This document shows positions 14,535 to 22,029 of a stretch of DNA of 30,180 bases, piece after piece. The translations under genes and the position numbers were made by a program. Origin of the DNA: Clostridia bacterium (GTDB taxonomy: Bacteria; Bacillota_A; Clostridia; Christensenellales; CAG-138). The number at the start of each line of letters is the position of its first letter. Positions within the stretch are counted from its first letter, which is position 1. The notes beneath the pieces were generated by a model. The model had not been told where the DNA came from. It was given only the letters and a program-made list of their open reading frames with translations, and ran no database searches. The stretch lies in NCBI GenBank assembly GCA_017459315.1, contig JAFUDD010000453.1, forward strand, positions 1 through 30,180, in the 5' to 3' direction.

Positions 14535-16843
14535 AAAACACGGCAAAGCCCAAGCGAAGCAAAGTCGCTGTCATTATCATTCTTATTCTTGTTGCGCTGC
14601 TGGCTGCAGGCGGCGGCATCGCCGGTTTTTTGGCCGGTTCGGCGCAAAAGACGTATGAAGCCGCTTTGACCGCTTTGGACGGCGGCTTTGCGGCGCTGTC
14701 CGCAGGCGACGAGGCCATCGAAAAGCTGCAAGGCAATCCGTTCGGCGCGGGCAGGATCGAGGCGATTCGCGCGCGGCAGACCGAAATCACCGCTGCTGAG
14801 ATCCAGCGGCTGATCGACGCGGACGAGCTGGACAGCGCGGAAGCAATATTGAACGGCGCGGCCGTCCCGGAAAAGGAGACTTTTGCGAATGCGATTGCCG
14901 TGCGGCGCCAGGAAATTGCCGACGCCGACGCTTACGCGGCGGCAGACGCCCTCGAAGCAAGCGGCGACGAGATCGGTGCGCTGACGGCGTTTGTCGCGCT
15001 CGGCTCGTATGCGGACGCGGCGCAGCGTGCTGCAGCGATTCAGATGCGGCTCGACTATGCAAATGCGGAAGCCGTGTTCACCGGAGAGAATTATGAAGAG
15101 GGGATCGCGGCCTTGCGCGCCTTGGGCACGGCGCAGGGCGACGAAGCGGCGGATCGGCTCGAAGCGACGTACCTTGCGGTGCTTGCCGAGCAAAAGGAAG
15201 CTCTGCGGCTCTCCATCATCGAAGCGGCGCAGGGAAAGCTCAAGGCAGGGCTTTGGTATACCGCAGGTTTTGCGGATGCGCCGATGCTTTCGGGCGACGC
15301 GCGCTATCCCGCGGCTCCCCGGCAGGCCGATGCGGTCTTTTCGGGATTTGCCGGCGTATTTTGGATTAAGGACGGAAGCATAGTCGGGTATAACGACGCG
15401 TTCGGCGGCAGAGACAAGCTCGAAGCCATGACCGATATCAAGACCATGGCCGTCGGGCTGAATCATGCGGTCGTGGTGCATCAAAACGGACGTGCGGAGG
15501 GGATCGGCTGCAACGTTGCCGGTCAAATTGAATTCGGGCGGCTGAACCATATCGAATCGGCTGCGGCGGGCGCATGGCATACTGTCGTGCTGCAGCAAAG
15601 CGGGCATGTCGATGCGGTCGGAAGCAACGACCGCGGGCAATGCGACGTGCAGAGCTGGAACGACGTAACGGCGATTGCGGCGGGACTTTGGCACACGGTC
15701 GCGCTGAAAAATGACGGTACGGTTCTGGCGACGGGCGACAATACCTACGGGCAATGCGATGTGCAGGGTTGGACGGATATCATCGCCATCGACTGCGGCG
15801 CCTGTACGACCGTCGGACTGCGGAAGGACGGCACGGTCGTCTTTGCGGGCGACAACGCGGCGGGGCAGGGCAACGTTTCGGACTGGACCGAGATCGCGGC
15901 TGTCGCGGCAGGCGCCTACCACACGGCGGCGGTGCGGCTCGACGGCACCGTGCTGTATGCGGGCATCGACACCTGCGGGCAGACGGCGTTTGCCGATAAG
16001 CTGTTTAAAAACGAATGGGTCTGCGAAACGGCGTGTGAAAGCCATATCATGGCCGACGGCGTCGCCACCGCGTACATCGAGGGCGAGGGCAGCGAGCGCG
16101 GGCCGTGGCTCTATTGCGGCAGGGACGGCGCGGCAATGATCATTATTGACGAATCGGAAGCAAAGCAGCCGTTCCGCGCGGATCTGTTTGCGGTTTCGAC
16201 CGCGCTGCCGGGCGGCCGTGTGACGGATCCGGAAGCAAGCGGCAAGGTGATCCGAATGAGCACCGCGCTGCCGGAGGAGCAGGCGCGCGCGGCCAAGGCG
16301 GTCATCGGGTTTACGGGTGATTATCTGGCATATACCTCGAACCGCAAGGGCGTGATGATGCGCAACGGGATCGTCTATTACGACCGCAGTGAAACGACGA
16401 CGCTTGCAATCCTGCCGGACGGTACGCTGAAAATCTACAATGCCGGGGAAATCACCGCGCAGCAGCTGTTGGACATGGGCGTAAGGGACAGCTTTTCCTT
16501 CGGCCCGGTGCTCGTGAACGACGGACAGGTAGCAATGCCCAAGCGCGTGGAGCAAGGCGTGTATACGATGCGCGTCGGCTTCGGCTATACCGATCCGTAT
16601 CACTATGTCGTCGGCGTGGCAATGCGCGACCGCTTGCAGCAAATGACGCTGACCGAGCTTTCCGAGCTGTTCGTGCGCTACGGCTGCCGCGTTGCTTATA
16701 ACTTCGACGGCGGCCATTCGACCTCACTTGTGTTCATGGGAAAGGAGCTGTCCATGCTGACGCTGCGCGATACGCCGCACAGCAACATCCGCGCGCTCAG
16801 CGATATCCTTGTGTTCATGACGGATGAACGAGTCGGAAACTGA
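14531..16843 (+). CDS. Membrane-anchored RCC1-repeat and phosphodiester glycosidase (NAGPA-like) fusion
   Basis: The 770-residue protein has a basic N-terminus and one transmembrane segment (about 12-35) that anchors it outside the cell. Residues of about 38-250 are alanine-rich and helical, similar in feel to TPR-type repeats. Residues of about 300-487 contain at least five RCC1-like blades with the recurring pattern A-A-G-x-x-H-T-x-x-L-x-x-x-G-T-V and G-D-N-x-x-G-Q. The C-terminal 240 residues match the phosphodiester N-acetylglucosaminidase (NAGPA, PF09992) fold: GFTGDYLAYTSNRKGVMMRNG, PVLVNDGQ, and the family core VAYNFDGGHSTSLVF (724-738). The NAGPA enzyme of animals cleaves GlcNAc-1-phosphodiesters; bacterial homologues attack phosphodiester-linked sugars or polymers. 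The start overlaps the galactosidase stop. Domain calls come from pattern recall. Confidence 0.85.
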   Translation: MKNTAKPKRSKVAVIIILILVALLAAGGGIAGFLAGSAQKTYEAALTALDGGFAALSAGDEAIEKLQGNPFGAGRIEAIRARQTEITAAEIQRLIDADELDSAEAILNGAAVPEKETFANAIAVRRQEIADADAYAAADALEASGDEIGALTAFVALGSYADAAQRAAAIQMRLDYANAEAVFTGENYEEGIAALRALGTAQGDEAADRLEATYLAVLAEQKEALRLSIIEAAQGKLKAGLWYTAGFADAPMLSGDARYPAAPRQADAVFSGFAGVFWIKDGSIVGYNDAFGGRDKLEAMTDIKTMAVGLNHAVVVHQNGRAEGIGCNVAGQIEFGRLNHIESAAAGAWHTVVLQQSGHVDAVGSNDRGQCDVQSWNDVTAIAAGLWHTVALKNDGTVLATGDNTYGQCDVQGWTDIIAIDCGACTTVGLRKDGTVVFAGDNAAGQGNVSDWTEIAAVAAGAYHTAAVRLDGTVLYAGIDTCGQTAFADKLFKNEWVCETACESHIMADGVATAYIEGEGSERGPWLYCGRDGAAMIIIDESEAKQPFRADLFAVSTALPGGRVTDPEASGKVIRMSTALPEEQARAAKAVIGFTGDYLAYTSNRKGVMMRNGIVYYDRSETTTLAILPDGTLKIYNAGEITAQQLLDMGVRDSFSFGPVLVNDGQVAMPKRVEQGVYTMRVGFGYTDPYHYVVGVAMRDRLQQMTLTELSELFVRYGCRVAYNFDGGHSTSLVFMGKELSMLTLRDTPHSNIRALSDILVFMTDERVGN

Positions 16844-16858
16844 TTAAGCAAAGTATAA

Positions 16859-16889
16859 AAAACCGCACGGCAGAACACCGTGCGGTTTT
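16859..16889. terminator. Bidirectional rho-independent terminator
   Basis: AAAACCGCACGG-type left arm (16859-16870) pairs with CCGTGCGGTTTT (16878-16889) around a seven-base loop. It separates the plus-strand glycan operon from the minus-strand leucine-rich-repeat gene ending at 16905 and can serve both. Confidence 0.9.
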
Positions 16890-16904
16890 CCTTGTTTTGG
16901 CGGT

Positions 16905-18482
16905 TTATTCCGGCAGGAACGGTTCCTCCGGAACGTTGGTTTTCAGCATCGAACGGAACGCGGAAAAGCGCGGATGGTCGCGCCAGCCGAGGTTCGTGCT
17001 CGATACCGAAGTCAGATCATACTGCGCGTTCGGGAACGCGGCCAGCAGCGCGTCGAGGCTCTCCTTGGAGCAATAATCCTGCGTCTGCTTGCCGATCCAG
17101 ATGCGTTCTAATTTTTTGCAGTTTTGCAGCGGAGAAAGATCTGCCGTATGCGTGATGCAAAGGTTCACATCCAACAACTCCGGTAGCTCGCCGAGCGTCG
17201 AGATATCCGAGATCGGGTTCATAAACAGCTCGACGTATTTCAGCTGCGTGCAGTTTTGCAGCGGCGTGATATCCTTGAGCCGCCGGTTGTCGGCCAGGAT
17301 CAGCACCTGCAATTTGGTGAGATGCTTGATCCAGGAGATGTCCGCAATCTGGTTGTGGCCGAGATCAAGCACGATCAGATCGGTGCAGTATTGCAGCACG
17401 GACACGTCGTTCGCATCCTGCCGGTTGTTGTTGTTGCCGTCCTGCATCGTTGAAAAGGCGATAGCGTCGGTGCGGCAGCGCCATTTATGGAACCGCACGG
17501 TCCAAACGACCTTGGTGTTCGGATAGCGGCTCTGCAAAAGGCCGAGCTGCGGGTTTGTCAGATTGCATCCGTCCAGCTCGATGCGTTCAAGTGCTTCAAA
17601 CGTCCCGAGCTCGTCGGAAAACGCCTCCGCATCGGCAATCTTCGCGTCGTGCAGGTCGAGCATGGGCGTCATGCTGTCGTATACCTTGCCGTTCAGCGTC
17701 ACATTCCGGTGCAGGCGCACGGCCGGAAACGCGTTTTTCAGCGCCGCGGCTTCCTCGGCGGTCAGTGGGCAGGCGTAGCAATCCAAATCACTTACGTGCG
17801 GGTGACAGGCAAGCCAGCCGGTGATCTCCTGCAGCGGCGCCTCCGTGATCGTCAGTTCGACGGCGGAAGAATCCGACGCGCCGAAGTACGCGTCGTTCCA
17901 CAGCACGGTCAGCTCCGGCCGCAGTGCAAGTAGCATAGCGGCTGCCTCCCGTCCGTCGGACAGCAGCGTAAGCTCCACGCGTTCGAGCGCCGGAAGCTGT
18001 GAAAGCAGCATGTTCCATGTTTCGGCGTCGGTCGGCGCGTCAGCGGGAAGGGAAAGCGCAGTCATGGTGTCCGGTGCGGCGCCGTCCGGAAACCGACAGC
18101 GCACGGTCAGCGCCGGGTGCGCGGCTTCCCATTGGAGCAGCTGCGCCCAGTCGGAAAGATGATCGGTCCAGCCTTCATTAAACTGTATATCTATTTCCCG
18201 CAAAGCGGGCAGCTTTTGGAGCGTATCGTCGAGTGCGTCAAACGAAGAAATCGGCATTTGCACAGCAATCGCTTCGGCATCCGGCGCATAGCTTTGCCCG
18301 AACACCGAAACCGGCTCCGGCGTCGGCTCCGGTGTGGACTGCGGGGAAGGCGTCTCGGTCACGACCGGCGCAGGCGTGGGCGTCGGGGCAGGCGCAGCGA
18401 CAGGCGCGGCGGTTTCGCCGCAGCCGTAAAGACACAGCGCCAACAGCAGCGCGCCGGTGATAAAAAGACGATTTTTGCTCAC
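16905..18482 (-). CDS. Leucine-rich-repeat lipoprotein
   Basis: I start this at the GTG at 18482-18480, because GAGGTGG lies just upstream; a TTG four codons earlier has no such site. The signal peptide is (M)SKNRLFITGALLLALCLYGC with the lipobox cysteine at 21, so it is a surface lipoprotein of 525 residues. A proline/threonine-rich tether covers about residues 26-60. Weakly repeated leucine-rich segments fill most of the rest. Clear internalin-like repeats near the C-terminus include LIVLDLGHNQIADISWIKHL, LQVLILADNRRLKDITPL and LKYVELFMNPISDISTL. An Asx-rich loop, DGNNNNRQDAND, precedes them and could bind calcium. Such proteins usually bind partners or host molecules. The ligand is unknown. 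It has its own promoter. Confidence 0.88.
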   Translation of the reverse strand: MSKNRLFITGALLLALCLYGCGETAAPVAAPAPTPTPAPVVTETPSPQSTPEPTPEPVSVFGQSYAPDAEAIAVQMPISSFDALDDTLQKLPALREIDIQFNEGWTDHLSDWAQLLQWEAAHPALTVRCRFPDGAAPDTMTALSLPADAPTDAETWNMLLSQLPALERVELTLLSDGREAAAMLLALRPELTVLWNDAYFGASDSSAVELTITEAPLQEITGWLACHPHVSDLDCYACPLTAEEAAALKNAFPAVRLHRNVTLNGKVYDSMTPMLDLHDAKIADAEAFSDELGTFEALERIELDGCNLTNPQLGLLQSRYPNTKVVWTVRFHKWRCRTDAIAFSTMQDGNNNNRQDANDVSVLQYCTDLIVLDLGHNQIADISWIKHLTKLQVLILADNRRLKDITPLQNCTQLKYVELFMNPISDISTLGELPELLDVNLCITHTADLSPLQNCKKLERIWIGKQTQDYCSKESLDALLAAFPNAQYDLTSVSSTNLGWRDHPRFSAFRSMLKTNVPEEPFLPE

Positions 18483-18517
18483 AATCCACCTCAAAAATAC
18501 GGTAAAATCCTACCCAA

Positions 18518-18546
18518 ACCATACCATATTTCCAACCGGATTGCAA
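18518..18546 (-). promoter_or_regulatory. Promoter of the leucine-rich-repeat lipoprotein gene
   Basis: On the minus strand, -35 TTGCAA (18546-18541) and -10 TATGGT (18523-18518) are 17 bases apart. It lies in the 72-base gap after the upstream minus-strand gene, where no terminator is visible, so some readthrough is likely. Confidence 0.6.
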
Positions 18547-18554
18547 TACTGTGC

Positions 18555-19583
18555 TTACGGCTCCGGACTTCGCCCCATCGGCAGCAGCCGCACCCAATAC
18601 CCTACGCCGTCCTGCTTCAGATAGCGCGTATAGCCCGAAAGCCCCTTCGGCGGTTCCGGCGTATACGCCCCGCGTACCGCAAGGATGCGCACGCGCTCGC
18701 CGCGGTGCTGCCAAAGCCCCTCAAAGCGCGTCCGGTCGCCGTCCTGCACGGCGCGCCATACCGCCCCCGGAAAGATCGCGGGAAACAGCCGGATCGGGGC
18801 GGTCTGCTCGTGCCGTACATGCAAAAGCGGCGCCGCTACATCGTAGGGAACCGCGTCATCGTAGGCGACGTCAGTCTTTGCAGCGGACGAAAAGCCCGTG
18901 CGATCAGAAGGCGAACACGCCGAAATATCCCGATTTTGCACCGAAAAATCCTCCGTATTATCCACAGTATCCACCGGGTTATCCACAGTCTGCCCCGAAA
19001 TAGGGATAGATACAGTGTCTATCGTCGGCATCGGATGTCGTGCTTCTAAACGGGAAAAGACGGATTTTGCCCGATAAACAATGGGATTTTCGGCAAAATC
19101 AGCAAAAGTCGGCACGCTGTCGCCGAATTTCTTATCTTGCGACATTTTTACACCTGATTCATCCGTATCCTGTATTTGGGGCGCGGAAACCGGCTCTGCC
19201 GTCTGCCGATCCGGCACGGAATCCGGCGCAGCGGGCGGTTCGACGGACGGAATCTCCTCCGCTTTTTGCGCAGCCCTCGGCTCACATTTTACATGATTGG
19301 GATTATTTTGGGACAAGCGATAGAGCAATTCGCTTGTTGTGACACCGCTGCCGGGCGCGACGCCGCCATAGACCAGCGCGCCGTCCTTCGTGCCGAGCAA
19401 TCCCTCCGGAACGGCGGCAGGCGCGCTGTCGCCGGGGCGCAGAGGGAGCTGCCGACCGTCGGCAAACAGCGTCGCTTCGGCGTCGATGGGGCGGGAGAGC
19501 GAGAAGGTCGCGCGACCGTTCTGGACGCAGACGCGGCCGACGACGGTGCCGTTTTTATGCTTGATCGGAAAGTAGAAAAACAT
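18555..19583 (-). CDS. Uncharacterised two-domain protein with disordered centre
   Basis: I start at the ATG at 19583-19581, which has GAGGTGA seven bases upstream; the frame is open further back but that part overlaps rqcP in antisense and has no start signal. The 342-residue product begins MFFYFPIKHKNGTVVGRVCV. Residues of about 1-95 look like a compact beta-rich domain (ATLFADGRQLPLRPGD; GALVYGGVAPGSGVTTSELLYRL). Residues of about 96-240 are polar and proline-rich, probably unstructured. The last 95 residues form a second compact domain rich in aromatic residues and ending with GLSGYTRYLKQDGVGYWVRL. There is no signal peptide or membrane segment. I do not recognise either domain and assign no function. 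Confidence 0.75.
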   Translation of the reverse strand: MFFYFPIKHKNGTVVGRVCVQNGRATFSLSRPIDAEATLFADGRQLPLRPGDSAPAAVPEGLLGTKDGALVYGGVAPGSGVTTSELLYRLSQNNPNHVKCEPRAAQKAEEIPSVEPPAAPDSVPDRQTAEPVSAPQIQDTDESGVKMSQDKKFGDSVPTFADFAENPIVYRAKSVFSRLEARHPMPTIDTVSIPISGQTVDNPVDTVDNTEDFSVQNRDISACSPSDRTGFSSAAKTDVAYDDAVPYDVAAPLLHVRHEQTAPIRLFPAIFPGAVWRAVQDGDRTRFEGLWQHRGERVRILAVRGAYTPEPPKGLSGYTRYLKQDGVGYWVRLLPMGRSPEP

Positions 19584-19603
19584 GAAAAAATCACCTCGTT
19601 CTA

Positions 19604-19632
19604 TTGTATAACACCGGTTTTCGTTGTATGAT
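19604..19632 (+). promoter_or_regulatory. Candidate promoter of rqcP-ispDF
   Basis: TTGTAT (19604-19609) and TATGAT (19627-19632) are 17 bases apart, about 58 bases upstream of the rqcP ATG. It lies in the 106-base gap shared with the divergent minus-strand gene, whose own promoter probably overlaps it. Confidence 0.55.
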
Positions 19633-19689
19633 AGAATTATCAAAATATACGGTCGTGCGGCGAAAAACCGCGCGGCGACGGAGGAAAAT

Positions 19690-19935
19690 ATGCGTTTGGA
19701 TAAATGGCTGAAGGTGTCGCGCATCATCAAGCGCCGCACGGTGGCGAACGAGGCGGCGGACGCAGGCCGCATCTCGATCAACGGCAAGGTTGCCAAACCC
19801 TCGACCGAGGTAAAGCCCGGTGATACGCTCGATATCCTGCTCGGAGGCAAGCACTTTCTGTGCCGTGTCGAAAAAACGCCGGAGGTCGTGCGCAAGGAGG
19901 ATGCCGATTCGCTCTATACGGTGATCCAGGGATGA
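19690..19935 (+). CDS. rqcP: S4-domain RNA-binding protein RqcP (ribosome-associated quality control)
   Basis: RqcP is a small S4 protein that, with RqcH, adds alanine tails to nascent chains on stalled 50S subunits in Firmicutes. The 81-residue product reads MRLDKWLKVSRIIKRRTVAN, then AGRISINGKVAKPSTEVKPGD and ends near DADSLYTVI. This matches the B. subtilis YabO/RqcP pattern nearly position by position. GGAGG lies upstream of the ATG at 19690; the longer open frame from 19624 lacks family similarity. The stop overlaps the ispDF start (ATGA), so the two are translationally coupled. The related Hsp15 family is an alternative name for the same fold, but length and wording favour RqcP. Confidence 0.9.
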   Translation: MRLDKWLKVSRIIKRRTVANEAADAGRISINGKVAKPSTEVKPGDTLDILLGGKHFLCRVEKTPEVVRKEDADSLYTVIQG

Positions 19936-21047
19936 TCGCCGGGATCCTGCTCTGCGCGGGCAGCGCAACGCGCATGGGCTTCGATAAGCTGACGACGCCG
20001 CTCGGCGGCTGCACCGCGGTCGAACGTTCAATGGCACTGTTGACGCTCGGCGGCTGTGAGACGCTTGTGCTCGTCACAAGCGAGCAGAACGAAGCCTATA
20101 TCCGCTCGCTGCCGTGTGCCGTGCCGACCGTCGTGGTGCGCGGCGGCGCGACCCGCACCGAATCGGTGCGAAACGGGCTTTTAGCGGCAAAGGGCGCGGA
20201 AATTGCAGTCATTCATGATGCGGCGCGCTGCTTCACGCCCGCAGGCTGCGTGGCGGCATGCATCGAAAGCGCAAGGCAGTACGGCAGCGGCGTGCTGGCC
20301 ATGCCGGTGGCCGATACGGTTGTGCGCACCGACGGCGCGGCCTACGAAACGCTCGACCGGACGAACCTTTGGCGCACGCAGACCCCGCAGGCGTTTTCGT
20401 ATGCCGAGATTCTCGACGCCTATACCCGCGCGGACGGCGGCGCGACCGACGATGCCGCGCTGTACGCCCGCTTTATCGGCACGCCTCGCATGGTGCCCGG
20501 CAGCGAAAGGGCGAGAAAACTGACGACCGCCGCAGACTGGCAATGGGCAAAGGAACAATTGATGAGTTATACCAAAATTGGGACAGGTTTTGATACACAC
20601 CGCCTTGTCGAAAACCGCCGTCTGATCCTCGGCGGGGTGGAAATTCCCTACGAAAAGGGGCTGCTGGGCCATTCCGACGCCGATGTGCTGCTGCATGCCA
20701 TCATCGACGCGATCATGGGCGCCGCCGCGCTCGGCGATATCGGTGCGGCGTTCCCGGATAACGACGCGGCTTACAAGGATATCGACAGCCGCGTGCTGCT
20801 GCGTCGTACTTTTGATATGGTACAAAAACGGGACATGCGGATCGTACAGCTGGACGCGACGATTCTCTGTCAGCGTCCGAAGCTGCGGCTCTACATCGAC
20901 GAGATGCGCCGCAACATCGCCGCCGATCTCGACCTTGCGCTCGAAAACGTCTCGGTCAAGGCGACGACGACCGAGGGTATGAACGCCGAGGGGCAGGGCT
21001 TATGTATCTCCGCACAGGCGGTCGCGCAGGTGCGCTGCGCGGAATGA
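19932..21047 (+). CDS. ispDF: Bifunctional IspD/IspF (MEP isoprenoid pathway)
   Basis: This fused enzyme catalyses two non-consecutive steps of the methylerythritol phosphate pathway: CTP transfer to MEP (IspD) and cyclisation to MEcPP (IspF). The product has 371 residues from the ATG at 19932, which overlaps the rqcP stop. The IspD half (about 1-208) has LLCAGSATRMGFDK (R14, K19), RGGATRTESVRNGL and VIHDAARCF. The IspF half (about 211-371) has GTGFDTHRL with metal ligands D221 and H223, GHSDADVLLHAIIDAIMGAAALGDIG with H255, and SVKATTTEGM. A codon AUG at residue 211 is preceded by AAAGGA (20549-20554), a possible internal start for free IspF. The longer frame upstream of 19932 overlaps rqcP and is not used. 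Confidence 0.95.
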   Translation: MIAGILLCAGSATRMGFDKLTTPLGGCTAVERSMALLTLGGCETLVLVTSEQNEAYIRSLPCAVPTVVVRGGATRTESVRNGLLAAKGAEIAVIHDAARCFTPAGCVAACIESARQYGSGVLAMPVADTVVRTDGAAYETLDRTNLWRTQTPQAFSYAEILDAYTRADGGATDDAALYARFIGTPRMVPGSERARKLTTAADWQWAKEQLMSYTKIGTGFDTHRLVENRRLILGGVEIPYEKGLLGHSDADVLLHAIIDAIMGAAALGDIGAAFPDNDAAYKDIDSRVLLRRTFDMVQKRDMRIVQLDATILCQRPKLRLYIDEMRRNIAADLDLALENVSVKATTTEGMNAEGQGLCISAQAVAQVRCAE

Positions 21048-21082
21048 AACGCCTTTACGGTGTGTGGTAATGAGGAAAAGGT

Positions 21083-21928
21083 ATGCTATTATTGCAATTT
21101 TCGGATATTTTGCGAAAGGCGGAAATTGATCCAACAAAGACGAAATTGATTCGTCATGCGCTTGCAGATGAAGGCTTTTCAAAATGTTATCATGCAGGTT
21201 TAGTAGATGAATACACAGCCCATCAGCGGAAAAATTTCAGCAGTGGGTATTTGTATTGGGCAGTGTTTATCAGTGACAGGGGAAGTTATGCCCGATTCTA
21301 CGCATTGTATCGTGTAGTGGAGGAAAAACCGGATACGCCCGATCTCAAACCGCATAATTGGCCTAATGAGAATGATTTTCAAGGAGAAGCATCATTCTTT
21401 ACGCTGCATAGAGAAAACATTTTGGAGGAATATGAAGGCCGCATCCTAATTGATTGGGGTAAATCTGCAAGAATGTGGCATCAAAAGGGAACAACCGAAA
21501 AGCCGATCATAGCTATACAATCTGCGCAGCATAAGCAGTTTCCAGGCTATGACAAGGTTTTACTTTCCTTTCAGGAATTGCAGGAGGTCGTTTATAACCA
21601 AACAGATTTCGAGCTTTGGCAAAATGCTTTGTCTTCTGTGAATGCAGTATATTTGATTGTTGATATCGAAACAGGGAAGCAGTATGTTGGCTCAGCCTAT
21701 GGCGATGGCGGTCTGCTCGGACGTTGGCGCGCCTATGTAGATACCTACCATGGCGGTAATAAAATCATGCGTGAAGTAATTCAAGCCAAACCGGAACAAT
21801 ATCGCAATTTTCAATTTTCTATTTTACAGCTGTTAGAAAAAACAGCAACAACAGAAGAAGTGATACAGGCAGAGGGATTGTGGAAGAAGAAACTGATGAC
21901 GGTTCCCTTTGGATTGAACGCAAACTGA
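21083..21928 (+). CDS. GIY-YIG nuclease-like protein on low-GC DNA
   Basis: The 281-residue protein has a C-terminal GIY-YIG domain: VYLI (189-192) and QYVGS (200-204) form the two signature strands, followed by LLGRW (R214), the catalytic-type glutamate E264 in IQAEGLWKKKL, and a terminal Asn (N279). All expected catalytic positions appear present. Residues 1-180 form an unrecognised domain with FSSGYLYWAVFISDRGSYARFYALY and a tryptophan-rich middle, perhaps for DNA or target recognition. GAGG and AAAGG lie before the ATG. Sampled lines are 35-37% GC (22 of 60 bases at 21361-21420; 21 of 60 at 21601-21660), against 40 of 60 at 22561-22620 in uvrA, so it is probably acquired. Function could be a solitary defence or mobile-element nuclease; this is inference. 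Confidence 0.8.
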   Translation: MLLLQFSDILRKAEIDPTKTKLIRHALADEGFSKCYHAGLVDEYTAHQRKNFSSGYLYWAVFISDRGSYARFYALYRVVEEKPDTPDLKPHNWPNENDFQGEASFFTLHRENILEEYEGRILIDWGKSARMWHQKGTTEKPIIAIQSAQHKQFPGYDKVLLSFQELQEVVYNQTDFELWQNALSSVNAVYLIVDIETGKQYVGSAYGDGGLLGRWRAYVDTYHGGNKIMREVIQAKPEQYRNFQFSILQLLEKTATTEEVIQAEGLWKKKLMTVPFGLNAN

Positions 21929-21952
21929 CTTTACCTTTATGATAAAAAATTA

Positions 21953-21981
21953 TTGACATTAAAAATCATTTTGGATAGAAT
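21953..21981 (+). promoter_or_regulatory. Strong promoter of the uvrA operon
   Basis: A consensus -35 TTGACA (21953-21958) and -10 TAGAAT (21976-21981) with a 17-base spacer stand 48 bases upstream of the uvrA ATG. No LexA-type palindrome (GAACNNNNGTTC) was noticed around it. Confidence 0.88.
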
Positions 21982-22029
21982 GAAGGTCCGAAAGGCATTA
22001 TAGGGCAAAGAAATACAGGAAGCACATAC

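Noticed and set aside
14465..16717. 750-codon open frame on the minus strand
   Set aside because: It lies entirely opposite the RCC1/phosphodiester-glycosidase gene. Its translation is rich in Arg, His and Ala with no domain, as expected from the antisense of GC-rich coding DNA.
19584..19895. N-terminal extension of the minus-strand unknown protein by 104 codons
   Set aside because: The extension overlaps rqcP in antisense and the ATG at 19583 has a well-placed GAGGTGA.
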